Assembly (NCBI RefSeq): GCF_047948215.1
Contig: NC_134465.1
Span: 51,429,946 to 51,493,945, forward strand
Reading direction: 5' to 3'
Origin: Lycorma delicatula
Taxonomy: Eukaryota > Arthropoda > Insecta > Hemiptera > Fulgoridae
DNA: 64,000 bases
Shown here: positions 11,229 to 23,471 of the stretch, piece after piece
Position numbering within the stretch: position 1 is the first letter of the stretch
Layout: the number at the start of each line of letters is the position of its first letter
Position numbers and translations under genes: made by a program
Notes under the pieces: generated by a model
The model's database searches: none
The model's input: only the letters and a program-made list of their open reading frames with translations
What the model was told of the DNA's origin: nothing

Positions 11229-12735
11229 TAGAACATTGGTAAAATAGACGGAGCATACAGGAAAGTTAAGGCATTTTTTGGGGTACATAAATTAAAATCT
11301 AATAATGTGTTAAACAAAGATGGTACACCGATATATAATACGAAAGGTAAAGTCGATAGATGGGTGGAATATATTGAAGAGTTATACGGAGGAAATGAAT
11401 TAGAAAATGGTGTTATAGAGGAAGAAGCGGGAGTTGAAGAGGATGAAATGGGAGAAACAATACTGAGATCTGAATTTAAGAGAGCATTAAAAGATTTGAA
11501 TGGTAGAAAGGCTCCTGGAATAGACGGAATACCTGTAGAATTACTGCGCAGTGCAGGTGATGAAGCGATTGATAGATTATACAAACTGGTGTGTAATATT
11601 TATGAAAAAGGGGAATTTGCGTCAGACTTCAAAAAAAGTGTTATGGTCATGATACCAAAGAAAGCAGGGACAGATAAATGTGAAGAATATAGAACAATTA
11701 GTTTAACTAGTCATGCATCAAAAATCTTAACTAGAATTCTATACAGAAGAATTGAGAGGAGAGTGGAAGAAGTGTTAGGAGAAGACCGGCTTGGTTTCAG
11801 GAAAAGTATAGGGACAAGGGAAGCAATTTTTGGGCCTCAGATTAATAGTATAAGGAAGATTAAAGAAAAACAAGCCAACATACTTGTCGTTTATAGACCT
11901 AGAAAAGGCATTCGATAACGTAGACTGGAATAAAATGTTAAGCATTTAAAAAAAATTAGGGTTCAAATACAGAGATAGAAGAACAATTGCTAACATGTAC
12001 AGGAACCAAACGGCAACTGTAATAATTGAAGAATATAAGAAAGAAGCCGTAATAAGAAATGGAGTATGACAAGGATGTTCCCTATCTCCGTTACTTTTTA
12101 ATCTTTACATGGAACTAGCAGTTAATGATGTTAAAGAACAATTTAGATTCGGAGTAACAGCACAAGGTGAAAAGATAAAGATGCTACGATTTGCTGATTA
12201 TATAGTAATTCTATATAGAGTAAAAAGGAGAAGAAACAATGAACGGCATAGATGAAGTCCTACGCAAAAACTATCGCATGAAAATAAACAAGAACAAACA
12301 AAAGTAATGAAATGTAGTAGAAATAACAAAGATGGACCACTGAATGTGAAAATAGGAGCCGAAAAGATTATGGAGGTAGAAGAATTTTGTTATTTGGGAA
12401 GTAAAATTACTAAAGATGGACGAAGCAGGAGCGATATAAAATGCCGAATAGCACAAGCTAAACGAGCCTTCAGTAAGAAATATAATTTGTTTACATCAAA
12501 AATTAATTTAAATGTCAGGAAAAGATTTTTGAAAGTGTATGTTTGGAGTGTCGCTTTATATGTAAGTGAAACTTGGACGATCGGAGTATCTAAGAAGAAA
12601 AGATTAGAAGCTTTTGAAATGTGGTGCTATAGGAGAATGTTAAAAATCAGATGGGTGGATAAAGTGACAAATGAAGAGGTATTGCGGCAAATAGATGAAG
12701 AAAGTAGCATTTGGAAAAATATAGTTAAAAGAGCC
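11229..12735 (+). mobile_element. RTE-1 LINE, longest RT copy, broken
   Basis: This copy reaches furthest 5'. It encodes a thumbless N-terminal RT segment (KAPGIDGIPVELL, MIPKKAGTDKCEEYRTISL) at 11307-11900, then in shifted frames the palm and the C-terminal region up to about 12733. The catalytic FADD is changed to FADY at 12190-12201. An Arg or Gln codon of the RQG motif has become TGA at 12067-12069, and at least two frameshifts occur. The 3' end of the family is absent: it stops in the IVKR block and abuts a minus-strand LINE piece at 12736. No endonuclease domain is visible. Confidence 0.9.
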
Positions 12736-12965
12736 TGACCTTGCAAGCCTCACAGATCTGAGGAAAGCTAAATAGATGAACATGAGTATGCCTAGTGTGT
12801 CCAATCCTTAGCCGAGTTAAGATGACTTGGTCTCTTCTGTTGCTCCGGGAAAGAGGTTTCTCGAGCACATTCTCCCGGATGTTATGTAATTTCGTGAGAG
12901 AACTCAGCAGCCAGAACCTATTCCAGTGAGCCCGCAATTTTACACGGACTCATCTGATGAAGTCT
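12736..12965 (-). mobile_element. I/Jockey-like LINE C-terminal fragment
   Basis: The minus strand reads WNRFWLLSSLTKLHNIRENV, then RRDQVILTRLRIGHTRHTH and ends ICEACKV. This is the region after the RNase H domain in I/Jockey-type LINEs, where an R-x-R-I-G-H-T-R block precedes a Cys-His zinc knuckle (family knowledge). About 70 codons are open. It is truncated at both sides and butts against the RTE-1 copy. Confidence 0.75.
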
Positions 12966-14194
12966 TTCTCATTTTTTTTTTTTTGGAGTGTTAAATCTTC
13001 ATATTAATATCTTAAAATCAATTTCTAGGTTTTTTTTAAATTCTGAGTAAATGATAAAAGAGATTTTTGAAATTTGACTATTTTTTTAAATTTCTTGGTA
13101 ATAAATGAATATATCAACTTGATATCTGATGTGTGTGATTTTCATGTAAATATCTAAAAACCGATTTCTAGATTCTTTGAAATTCTACCGTGAACGGGTA
13201 AAGAAATATAGAAGAAAATGCTGAACAATTATCGCAAATTTTCCCCATTTCCGATTATACTAAAGCAAGATATATACTAGATTTGGGGCTTGCAAATACT
13301 CTTTAGATAAATATCTAAAAACTCGTATCTTAAAACCATTTTCTAGTTTTTTTTTTGAATTTCGATTTTTTTAAGGGGCGCAGTAGTTTAAGCAACATAG
13401 CTAATTTTACTGCAGATTTGACAAGACTGACTGCTTCTGCCTCCGGTTACTCGACTAAAAAATAAAAAAATAAAAAAAATTGACCGCGATGGGAAACGCA
13501 AGTAACTAAATAACGCGTGCAAAGACGCGACGAGGTTGCTAATGTGTGCGCGCGAAAGAGAAAGTGCGCGCGCTTAATCGCAGAAGCTTACGACGCAATT
13601 TTACTTAAATACTGATCAATTCATTTAAACTTTTCTCTATCAATTTGTAACATGTTTATCGATTAAATTACTTCAATTTCTAATTCAGCGTAAAAGTAAC
13701 ATATTAAAAATGTAATTAAATGTAACAGTGTTAGAAACTGTTTGATTAAAAAGACGAGAGAAGTAGGAATCTAAAAGATATAACCTTACGTATAAATATG
13801 TGTGCGTGTATGCGTGTAAAAGAAAGGGCAAGTTTGATTGATTTAACAACGAGAAAAGGCTGAGTTAAAATCTTTAAATAGAATTTCTCTATTAACGTAA
13901 AACACGGATTACTTTCGTTCCATTCATGAAAATAAAAGTAATTATGATGAAATTTTAAAGAAAATAAAAGAGGTTAAAATAATTTAATAAACAAATATAA
14001 TTATTGGTTTTATTAACGTGGATTTATAAATATATATATAAATAAAATATTCTATTTATATTTTACTGTTATGAAAAAAATTACATTTATTTTTATACAT
14101 CTTTTATATTAAAAAATTGTATTTTGTCGTTCATTTCATTTTCACCTTCATTTTTTTTTTTTTTTTTTTATTATACTACATTACATTTCCAGAC
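12966..14194. other. No gene seen; weak degenerate repeats
   Basis: From 13000 to 13360 a phrase like ATATCTAAAAACCGATTTCTAG recurs loosely. From 13490 to 13600 the sequence is richer in CpG and CGCGCG runs. No coding or mobile-element signal. Confidence 0.4.
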
Positions 14195-14612
14195 TATATA
14201 GCGCTGTAGCCGAGCTACAGCTGTAGAAGGGAAAGTATTGTAATCTGTCTAATTTGGACATACACGGTTTTCACAGGATTTTGACATTTTGACACCTTAG
14301 GAACCCAAAAAGCGGATGGTATTTTCCGGATATTAATATTCTTCTGTGCATGTATGTGTCTGGTGTTGACCTCTAAATCATCTTATATCTCCAGAACTAC
14401 TGGGCCGATTTTGATCAATCTTTGTCAAATTACTTCTACATATAAGCGATCGATGCCGTTAAATTTTCAATTTAAAATGTCAAGGGATGTGGCTGTAGAG
14501 TAAGGTCACCCTCAGTCTTCCAAGATTTCTTCTAATTAAGATTATATTTTTCTTAGGCACATTTGTTAACAATATTTTAAAAATCGCACCTCCACCTCGA
14601 AAAATACTCTAA
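14195..14612 (+). repeat. Interspersed repeat I with hairpin terminus
   Basis: It starts with a perfect hairpin GCTGTAG CCGAG CTACAGC (14203-14221), then GGGAAAGTATTGTAATCTGTC, and runs through CAGAACTACTGGGCCGATTT to CGCACCTCCACCTCG. A similar start is seen at 15245. The architecture and the GGAAA-x-ATTGT-x-ATC block resemble repeat D. No ORF. Confidence 0.5.
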
Positions 14613-14616
14613 ACCA

Positions 14617-14830
14617 AGGGTCGGCAACGTGGTGCCTGAGGGTGCCATGGCGCCCTCGATGAGATTTTTTACGCCTTAACTATACTACACACCTAATAAG
14701 CCCAATAACCTCGGCGTCGCGTGTGTGTAAGAAAATGTAATTTCGCAAGCACAGGGTCAGCAAATTGCAATCAAGGTCATAAACTGATACACTTGCTATT
14801 TCGCACGTAGGAATATTTTCGCTTCTGTTA
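14617..14830. mobile_element. Possible hAT end fragment
   Basis: CCAAGGGTCGGCAACGTGG resembles hAT terminal repeats of the CAGGGGTC type. A matching opposite end and an 8-bp duplication were not found, so this is only a candidate. Confidence 0.3.
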
Positions 14831-15227
14831 AATTTGGTAGTATGTTACCGTTTTCCGAGTGTTATTATTATTATTATTGACTATATTTTATTATTTACGT
14901 ATTATTAGTAACCATATCACGCAAGATAATCGCGCTTTTCACTATCAAATAGGTATTGTACTGGTTAAACGGGTTTTATAAATAACCCATCATGAATAAT
15001 TTTTTGCCAAGGTTTTGGTTCGATGTCATAACCTTCTCAGCATACGTAACTCCATAAATGCCAGTCTTTTGTCTATAAATCTATAAATCTCTATTTCGGT
15101 TATTACTTCCATAAATTACAAAACCTTTTGTATAAATGAAGCAAACACTTGTTTTTTCGTGTTTGAGGCAATCCATTTAATTCAAACTATAATGGTTACA
15201 TGACCATTTTTTAATTTTTAATTTCCT
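14831..15227. other. No gene seen
   Basis: Nothing recognised. Confidence 0.45.
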
Positions 15228-15449
15228 GACATAATAGGTCTAGAGCTATACTGCAAGAAGGAAAGTACACTCTAAAAATGGTGTATACGTTTCTTTCATT
15301 GTTCGACATTTCATGACCCATCGACCCCCCAAAAACAAAGAAAAGCAGGTAATATTCGTACTTACGTATTTTTGGGTGTTGGCGTGTTTAAAGGTTACTT
15401 ATTTTTGACTAGATAACTGATTTTCATGAAATTTTGTACTGACTTGTAT
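15228..15449 (+). repeat. Partial repeat related to I
   Basis: GAGCTATACTGCAAGAAGGAAAGTA resembles the start of repeat I, but the body soon diverges. Confidence 0.35.
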
Positions 15450-16805
15450 ATTTGGGGCAATTTATTAAAAAGTCAGATGAATTGACTTTAGAAAAAATTC
15501 GCGGATAGAACGGCATGTTAATGCTTTATGGCAAGGCCAGATGGGTTGAGGCAGCTGGTGAACGTTATACGCATGATCTCTACCAAGACGTTGTTGGTTT
15601 GCGGGACGCCCCTTGGGGTCCACCCTAACAAGTATATGCGCAATTTCGTTTTGGTTATGGCGCCTTCCGAGATAGACTCCAGCGATTTGGCTTTGGTGGA
15701 TTCACGAGTCTGTCCAGAATATGGACAACTAGATGACGCAAATAATGTAATTTATGAATGTGCGAAATACGAACTTTTGCGCACGGAGACGATTTGTCGG
15801 CTCCACATTATCGAGTCGACATTATATCTCCATGAGAATTGGAAAAATCGGGCCGAATGGGTAATCGTTGAAAATTTCAACGGGTACATGGCAAAAGAGC
15901 GGATTGCGAGGGATTTTGGGTTCCGCCTGGCCTTTGCTGTGTCCTTTTGTTGTTATCAGGTTTGATGTTTTGTATATTTAGTTTTATTTTTATAGTTAAT
16001 TTTTTGTTTTGCGTTTTTATTTTCAGTTCCTTCACGTCACTCAATCTTATTGAAGACTCGACACAGATGTGTTTTGTTTTAACGAGTTCATTTCCTAGTA
16101 GTACACCGAAAGGAATATCACATGTGGTATTTGAATCTGTGACATCCTGACTTGAGTCAAGACCAAGACTGAGAGATGCCTTTTGCCGAGATTCTGAAGA
16201 TGACCTCCGGTAAAGCCCATAAGGGCTAGATACGGAGGAAGTGGTGTGGCGACCGAAACTTCCACATGGAGGTTGTCTTCCCCTACGGGATCAGGATAGT
16301 AAAATTTTGGAGTCAGTATCTTCAAAGGGGATAAATAGTTTTTTCGGTTAAAGTTTCTTAAAATTTTGCAAACATAACCCCACTTTATATTAAGTTCAGT
16401 ACTTGTATATATGCTTATCTTACTATTTTTTTTTTTTTTAAGATTTGTCCCAGAATTCCATCTGTCCCGAAAATCTAAAAAAGGTATCTTTTTATTTATT
16501 TCATATTTTTAACCGATTTTTTTTTTATGTAGGGTTAGTAATAGTGCAAACCATTAAAAAAAAAATACTTTGGGAGGAGCCGATCCAAGTTTAAAAATTT
16601 CGAAAAGTAGTGAAAAAAAATTTTTTTTTTCAAAACTATTCTTGGTTTAAAAGTTTAAATAATAAACTAATAATATTACAATAAAACAATAATATTACAA
16701 TAAAATAATATAACAATAATACAACTGTAATAATATTACAATAAAATGTCTTCATAATTTACCCCATTATCGCAACACCCAAAAAAGAAATCTTAGCCAA
16801 CTTTT
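15450..16805 (+). mobile_element. R1-like LINE 3' part, copy b
   Basis: Shifted frames in 15490-15960 encode the end of an R1-type ORF2: FGYGAFRDRLQRFG, then VCPEYGQLDDANNVIYEC, a Cys-x2-Cys-like/His/Cys knuckle in which the second Cys is replaced by Tyr in this copy. NWKNRAEWVIVENFNGYMAK follows. The long 3' region (GATGACCTCCGGTAAAGCC block, then CCCCTACGGGATCAGGATAG) matches 31488-33007 throughout, which fixes the element's extent. An ORF of 145 codons at 15528-15965 mixes the right and wrong frames. The element is inactive. Confidence 0.8.
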
Positions 16806-17460
16806 TATTGGTTGTACGTTTTTTGTTATTTTTTTTTATTTTGTTCCGTTTTACTTAGTAAACGTAGAAAAATCAAAAGACTTTCTGCAAATAATTTTGG
16901 TTGTTGGGGAGTAGAAAAAAAAATTATAATTACTTTTTTTTTTTCTATTTTAACATATCATGAATATTTTACAATAAAATTTCATCATAAATTATCCTAA
17001 TCCAAAAGAAGAGATCTTAGGTAAATTTTTTCTTGATTTATTATTGTTCCACTACATTAAAAAAATAGCCAATGCCATTAAAGTACTACAATTTTGTCAT
17101 CAACCTTTTTTGTATATTCATTCGTACTTATTTAAAAAATAAAATGTGGTTATTAAAAAAAATTCCGATTTTACAATTTTTTGGGTATAAATAATAAAAA
17201 TAATGACATTAATAAAAAAACAATCCTTCTCAGATTATTGCCCGTACTTTATCAAAAAAAATAAAGAGCATGAAATATCATTATAATTTAAGTAGTACAG
17301 TAGATATTAGAGTCTTTGGGAACAAATTTACTTGATTTCTTCTTTGGGCTTATCCTCCCAAATTATTGATAAATAACCATTTAATTAAGGTTCATAGATT
17401 CATTTGGAAAGTTCTTGGTATAATAAAGAAAAATATAAAATTTTTCAGTCATTTTTCTTT
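16806..17460. other. AT-rich sequence, no gene seen
   Basis: Blocks such as TCATCATAAATTATCC near 16981 resemble the AT-rich tail of the R1-like element, so this may be further decayed tail sequence. Confidence 0.4.
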
Positions 17461-17464
17461 GTTT

Positions 17465-18260
17465 ATTTTTCAACCTAGTCACCTTGCAAGTTGATACATT
17501 TAGACCAAAAACTTTCAAATACTCTAGTAATGCGATTTGTCCAACACTCCAAAATAAACTAGTATCTCAGATTTGACCACAATATTTGAAGCCAGTTTTC
17601 ATCGAGGGACCAATTTGTTCATGGTTTTGGAAGCCGAAGTAATCGCTGGAAGTAACATCCGATGAATACAACGCATGTGGAAACACCTAGTTCGTGGAAC
17701 TTTGCAGCAATATCCCAAGTTGTATATACAATCACATTATAGTGGTGAAATAACACTTTCTATTCGATAAGATATGTAGGTTTAGCCTAAATAGTAGATT
17801 TAAATCGGTCCAGTGGGAAAGTATAATACTTTCCAGCGAAGATCATGCCTTTTTCCAGGTAATTTATGGACACTATTTCACGAGAATCTCAAAAATCATA
17901 GGTATGACATTCCTGCAGATAAAGTCGTTTTCGCTTTTTTGACGCATTTTCATCTGCCTCCCACATATTTTTTGATCTCAGACGGATAATTTTGAAACCA
18001 TGTTTCATTTGCTGTTATATAAAATATTGAAAAATCTCAGATAAGTCGCGTTTAATAAACACGTCCAAACATCCTCGAAAATAGTTCAGTCGAATGCGTT
18101 TTTGGTCGACTGTTTATCAAAAGTGGCACCCATCGAGCGTAAAGCTTTTATATACTCTAAATATCGTATAAAACTTAGTGAAAATTATTTATCAAGATAT
18201 TTGCGATATCAACAAGCTTGCGTACTTTCAATCAGTATTCATTTAACACAGCATTATGCA
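17465..18260 (-). mobile_element. Mariner-like transposase remnant
   Basis: The minus strand translates in pieces that resemble the C-terminal half of a mariner-type transposase: a WTNRITRVFESFWSKCINLQGD tail at 17480-17550, NKLVPR-like and FFGSP-like pieces further up, and an HTH-like end near 18200. Many stops are present. Terminal inverted repeats were not found. It lies directly upstream of another mariner-like element at 18483. Confidence 0.55.
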
Positions 18261-18364
18261 TTCTTATGATGATTTCGTCAATCGCAATGCACGGTTAAAA
18301 TAATAGCCTACTTTTTACCGTTGAAAACGAAAGGAGAGAATCCTTTAAAGAAGAATCTATGTTT

Positions 18365-18482
18365 TACACGACTATCCAAAAAAGAATGTAATTATTTAGG
18401 GTGTATGTATGTTTGTTCCACCGTAGCAGCTCAACGACTGAACCGATTTAGATGTATAACCTCGCGTTAGAATTCTTATATA
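18365..18482 (+). repeat. Interspersed repeat E, copy 1
   Basis: The block ACACGACT ... TTTAGGGTGTATGTATGTTT ... CCGTAGCAGCTCAACGACTG ... CTCGCGTTAGAATTC matches five other places in the window. It is cut at 18482, where a mariner-like element begins at a TA site. Confidence 0.6.
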
Positions 18483-19802
18483 TACAGAGTGTCCCATATA
18501 AAACGCAACCATCAATCACTCATCCATGAAATTTCAAAAGTCAATCTTACTCCCCTACTCGTTACTGAAATGGACTCGTCCAACATCTTAACATCGCGGC
18601 GACGCAGTAGAACACTACTGATAGTAACAACAATGCAATCATAACGTTCAGTGTATTGCTAGAGACAAGATGGTGTTTTCGCTAGATGAACGTGTTTTCA
18701 TTGTCGAGTCGTACTTCAGTACGAAATCAGGGGTTGCAGTGCAAGATTTGTTTCGCCATAAGTATCCAGATAAACCAGCTGCTAACAAAACATCAGTAAT
18801 AAGGTTAGTCGCAAAATTTACAGAGACCGGTTCTGTTAATAACAAGGAACACAAAAGATCTGCGTCAGTGTTGAATACAGATACAGTCGCTGAAATCAAA
18901 GACCGATAACTCGCCTCGCCAAATAAATCGATCTGACGTTTTCTGCTGAAATTAATTTGTCTAAATCAACTGTTCATCGTGCGACCAAACGATTACAATT
19001 ACGATCACATTCAAACGGTTCATCGACTTCTTGAGCCCGACAAAGAAAAACGGCTATAATATTGTCAACGGTTCCGTCGATTTGTGCGTGAGGGAATTAA
19101 TGTTATGGATTCGTTATTTTTCATAAATGATGCACGGTTTCATTTGGATGGCTACGTAAACAGCCAAAACAGTAGAATTTGGAGCGCTGAAAATCCCCAC
19201 GTTTATCACGAAAAACAATTACACCCGCAGAAGTCGGGCGTGTGGTGCCCGATATCGCGGAAGAAAATAATCGGTCCTATTTTTTTCGAGTACACCATTA
19301 ATGCAGAACGATATCAGGATATTTTATTTCAGTTCATTGCACTCTTGGAAGAGGAAGACAGACATTGCTGGCTACAACATGACGGTGCGACATCGCACTA
19401 CGCAGGTTCAACTTCTGATTTCGTCGAGGAATTCTTTGGTAATCGTGTTATCGGTCGAGGCTTGTGGCCACCAAGATTTGACTGCGGCGGATTTTTTTGT
19501 ATGGGGTTACCTCAAAGAAATGTCTACAGCAACAAACCACGAACACTTGAACAATTGAAAGTCAATATTGAACAAGCTGTATTAAATATCCAGCCACAAA
19601 CTTTGAAAAAAGTTGCAAGAAACGCTGTAAAAAGAATTGAAGCTTGTATTCAAGAAGATGGCGGCCACTTCCAACATTTACTCTAAATGTAAGGTAATGA
19701 ATGGTAAAAATAAAAATTACATTTACATTTACACATGCCTTTTTATTATTTCAATACCTACCAATATAAGGTTGGATTGCGTTTTATATGGGACACCCTG
19801 TA
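18483..19802 (+). mobile_element. Mariner-like element, near full length with TIRs
   Basis: Terminal inverted repeats of about 26 bp (TACAGAGTGTCCCATATAAA at 18483 and its complement ending CCCTGTA at 19802) bound a 1,320-bp element. TA repeats flank it. The transposase is broken: residues 1-79 from ATG 18670 carry a DUF4817-like N-terminal HTH, then a stop, then a 200-codon frame at 19084-19686. Catalytic Asp residues are seen in INDARFHL (about 19120) and QHDGATSHY (19381-19383), and in another frame LTAADFFVWGYLK (19490-19492). An apparent deletion of about 8 bases at the third-D region makes it inactive. Confidence 0.85.
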
Positions 19803-20330
19803 TATCTACACTAGCAAATATCCCGTTTCAATTTTGAAAATCGGAAGATTGGTTGCAAACATATGACAACATTTCCGAATAATCATGATCCGTTTTATCC
19901 AGAGTATATCTGTTACGTGCAAAAGTTAGCCTTCAACCTACTAACTAACCCTGTTTGAATTTTTAAAATCGGACGATCGTTTGCAGAGATATTTTAAGAG
20001 CATCCAATTGCAGTTCCCAAAACAGCGCCTCGGGGCTCTCCGTTTGTTACCGGTTGAGGGTATGATTGGTCTAGCCTCCCACGAGGTGCTCGCATATCTC
20101 ACCATTCTAGCCTCACACGCAGTCCCCACGATAAACCCCATTATTGTTTAACTGAATTTTTTTAAACTTATTTTATTTTATTTAACGTAAATTTAATTCT
20201 GTTATTTTTGTAATATTATTAATTTGATTGATTCGAATCATTCAGTTCAAACACAGCTCACACAGTGATAGAGGCTCACAGTTCACAATTCATTAAATTT
20301 TGTGCTTCAACCGGTAAATCTCTACATATA
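19803..20330 (+). repeat. Interspersed repeat H, copy 1
   Basis: Contains AAAATCGGACGATCGTTTGC, an AACAGCGCCTCGGGG block and a CACACGCAGTCCCCACGAT block. The complement is found at 63690-64000, and the AAATCGGACGAT part also occurs at 29470-29525. An ORF of 66 codons on the minus strand is not convincing. Confidence 0.6.
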
Positions 20331-20985
20331 TACATATATTCGAGATTTTTCGCGGTGAAATATATCTAAAAATCTCAATTATGCTAAGAAACATGGGTAA
20401 ATATTAGGTTGCGATTGAACTAGTAGTTTTTTGTTCATCCCGAACTAACAATACCCTCTCCTATTATTTTATATAATAGTATAGATGTGTTTAAAGAAAT
20501 TGAAAAAAATTGAAAAGAATTATGCTACATACAAAACTGTCACTCACGCGCTCTTTAATTATCTTGTATTAAATAACAGTATTTGCAATTGTTTTTTTTT
20601 TTTTTTGGCAGTCGTGTTTTTCAATTTTTAATATATGTCTTGTTTTTATGTATTCATTTGGGGTTAAACGTTTTTAAAGCAAAGTGATTTATAACAACTC
20701 GAACTTTTTTTTAAATTGTCAAAACGTTTTGCTCTGATGGCTACAAATAAGTAGTTAAATATAAGACTCTGAAATTTATCAGCATGCCATCTCAAGTAAC
20801 ATACGTGGGAAAATAACATAGTCATTCGCACTATAAAGTCCATTTGGACTACTATCATGTAGTCATTTGTTACAAAGAAGTCGCAGCTTGTTTGTAACAA
20901 CACTAGAATTTTTATGAACAACCCTGGTAGACCTTCTTCTTTTATACTGATTTTACTTTGTGAAAAAGTAAAATGTATAAGTACT
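20331..20985. other. AT-rich sequence, no gene seen
   Basis: Nothing recognised. Confidence 0.5.
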
Positions 20986-20989
20986 TAAT

Positions 20990-21250
20990 ATTGGTCTGTC
21001 TAGCATTTCTCCTACAATCACCTCATTCGGTCACCCTAAAGCATAAGACTAAATGTCCGTGCCAGAAACGGCTACTGTGCCTCAAAACGGTTTAGCGACC
21101 AATATCCTAATTAGTTCCAAGAACTTACCTAACTGCGTAAGCGGAATAAGCGTGGTGCCTTACACCACTCGCTTGCGTATCCCACCGCCCACTTGTCATA
21201 TATTACTAAAATGGGTAGGCTCACCCCGTATACATACTATAATATATGAC
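20990..21250 (+). repeat. Interspersed repeat F, copy 1
   Basis: About 250 bp, with CATTTCTCCTACAATCACCTC, GGTCACCCTAAAGCATA, CAGAAACGGCTACTG and a TTGTCATATATTA block. The complement is at 53200-53468. A 66-codon ORF here has no family. It may be the 3' untranslated part of a LINE. Confidence 0.55.
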
Positions 21251-21333
21251 TAGTCAATAAATTAGAATTTATTCCGTCAAGGATAACAATTTGATACCAC
21301 GCCTAGGTCGCTGAATGTAAGCAAGTACCTTTT

Positions 21334-21610
21334 TTTTTCCTGTTTAGCCTTCGGTAATTAACGTTCAGATAACACTTCAGAGGATGATATATATGATTGT
21401 AAATGAAATGTAGTCTTGTACAGTCTCAGTTCGACCGTTCCTGAGATGTGTGATTAATTGAAGCCCAACCACCAAAGAACACCGGTATCCACGATCTAGT
21501 ATTCAAATCCGTGTAAAAATAACTTACTTTACTAGGACTTGAACGCTGGAACTTCCAAATCAGCTGATTTGGGAAGACGCGTTCACCACTACACCAATTC
21601 GGTGGATGCC
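21334..21610 (-). mobile_element. SINE-A with 13-bp TSD
   Basis: Tail at 21334 (CCTGTTTAGCCTTCGG complement) and tRNA-like head at 21610. Flanked by AGCAAGTACCTTT at 21320-21332 and 21611-21623. Near full length. Confidence 0.88.
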
Positions 21611-21744
21611 AGCAAGTACCTTTCCACCATATTAGAGCGCTTGGTGCTATATTTCAGCGATGGCCAGGGATTTCTCGAGGGTAGCTTCCTACAGCAACCG
21701 GTAGGAGTTTTATATCCCCTAAACTACTGATACCGGTTGAACAA

Positions 21745-21970
21745 AACAACGGTATCAAGGAACTCCCACACGGTCCGACAATGCGACTCACACCACATTG
21801 ACTCGCCGCTTGTGAGGGGCCAGTTTTCCCTTTGACCTCTTAAGTTCCAGGGTGGCCTGAGTACTGGTCCCCTCAAGAGCTGGGCAGTCGAATATCAAAT
21901 GTTCGTTCGACTGGACCTCCCTGGAGACGTACAGCTCATCATCTGCCTGGTGGTACTGAAAGAAAGCAAA
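21745..21970 (-). mobile_element. R1-like LINE C-terminal fragment
   Basis: The minus strand reads FQYHQADDELYVSREVQSNEH then LIFDCPALEGT, which fits the zinc-knuckle region of R1-type ORF2, with the first Cys pair lost (Y and H seen). Truncated on both sides; about 70 open codons. Confidence 0.55.
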
Positions 21971-22003
21971 GAACTTAATATAATAATATTTATTATACTC
22001 CAT

Positions 22004-22839
22004 ACTTTTCGTTTTTCTCTCCTTTGTTTATTACAGAAGGTAAATTTTAATCCTGTACCTAATCAGGATTTGATGTAAATTTAAATTGTTTAACGCATAT
22101 TATTTCTTTTAGTATATCATTTCCCTATTTTTTTTAGTATTAATTAAGAGATTTTTTTTTATAAAAACCAACAAGCTGTAAAATTAATTATAAACTCTTT
22201 TATAAAACAATTATTAAGAAATATGAAAACGTTTTAATTCATATATTTATTTAAAAGAAATAATATTTTACCGGAAGATATTTAAAATATAATTAATTTA
22301 TAAAATCTTTTTTAGTAATAACAGATGTATTAATTAAATATTGTAAAAAGAAATTATTACAAAAAATCAATTAAGTGAAATTTTCAGTCTGAATGTAAAT
22401 TATTAGATATAAAAAAATAAGAAAATTGATGTTACGGAACAAAAATATAAAAATGTTTTAAGATTTCTGCCTTAGGGATTGAAAAAGGAAGATTATTCTT
22501 TACTTTGATATTTTACTTTATTATAAAGAATAAATGTACCACGGTTTCTCAAAAAACAAAAGAAACTTTGATTATCATTTTTAAAACATAAAAATTGGGC
22601 ACCGACAAGATATATGAATGCGGTATTAACAGAATGATATATATATAATTTTAGACATATTTAAGTTACATATTTTCGTATTTATTCATAGAATAAAAAA
22701 AGGGACATGTAAATAAATAATAGGAATAAGAGACTGAAAAAAGGGTATAGCTATAAATTTTACGCTGAAAATATTTAAGCGAGTTACGAATGAATATATC
22801 TAAAAAGTAAAATTTGTTATTTAGAAATAAAAGTTATTT
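22004..22839. other. AT-rich sequence, no gene seen
   Basis: Nothing recognised on either strand. Confidence 0.5.
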
Positions 22840-23335
22840 ATTTCTTTAACTTTTCTATTATAATTCCTCTTCTATCACTGCCTCTTTCAAACTTTTCATT
22901 TATCTCTTGATTTTTTTCTCTCATTCTCTTTATAACACATCTTGCATCGCTTTTTCTTTTACCATTAGTATATTTTCTCTTATATTTATTCTCTTGTTCA
23001 TCTTCATAATAATTTTTCTTTTTTCCTTTCTTCTTTCATTTTATCCCCTTCTTTCTCTTTGTTTTTTCCTCCTGTTTCTCCTTTTATTTTATCCCTTTCT
23101 CTCTTCTTCCTTTACTTCTTTTTCTTCTTCTTCCGTTTCTTTTTTATCCTCCTTTTTCTCTATATCCTTTTCTTCTGATTCTTTCTGTTTCTGGTTCTTT
23201 TTACTTCTTCTTATTTCTTCTCTCCTTGCTCCTTTTCTCCTTTTCTCCTTTTCTCCTTTTCTCCTTTTCTCCTTTTCTCCTTTTCTCCTTTTCTCCTTTT
23301 CTCCTTTTCTCCTTTTCTCCTTTTCTTTATTACTT
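22840..23335. repeat. Polypyrimidine tract with 8-bp repeat
   Basis: Strongly pyrimidine-biased plus strand. From about 23226 to 23325 the unit CTCCTTTT repeats more than ten times. The long frames here (Phe/Ser/Leu-rich on plus, Lys/Glu/Arg-rich on minus) are products of the repeat and not genes. Confidence 0.85.
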
Positions 23336-23471
23336 CTTAAACAGGTGGAATTTTTTTTATTACTCAAAGCATATCAGCTGGTTGTTAATACTTTAATATC
23401 AGTTACATTCTGATTTAGAAGTTTCTCCATTCAGTTTTCCAGCTACTGCCTGGTCACTCTCTCTCACTCCC

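Noticed and set aside
15528..15965. 145-codon ORF as a gene
   Set aside because: It mixes frames of a broken R1-like ORF2.
23226..23325. CRISPR-like array
   Set aside because: Units have no spacers, and the context is animal nuclear DNA.
22907..23413. A 168-codon plus-strand ORF and its 92-codon complement
   Set aside because: Both come from the pyrimidine tract with an 8-bp repeat. Composition is just Phe/Ser/Leu or Lys/Glu/Arg.
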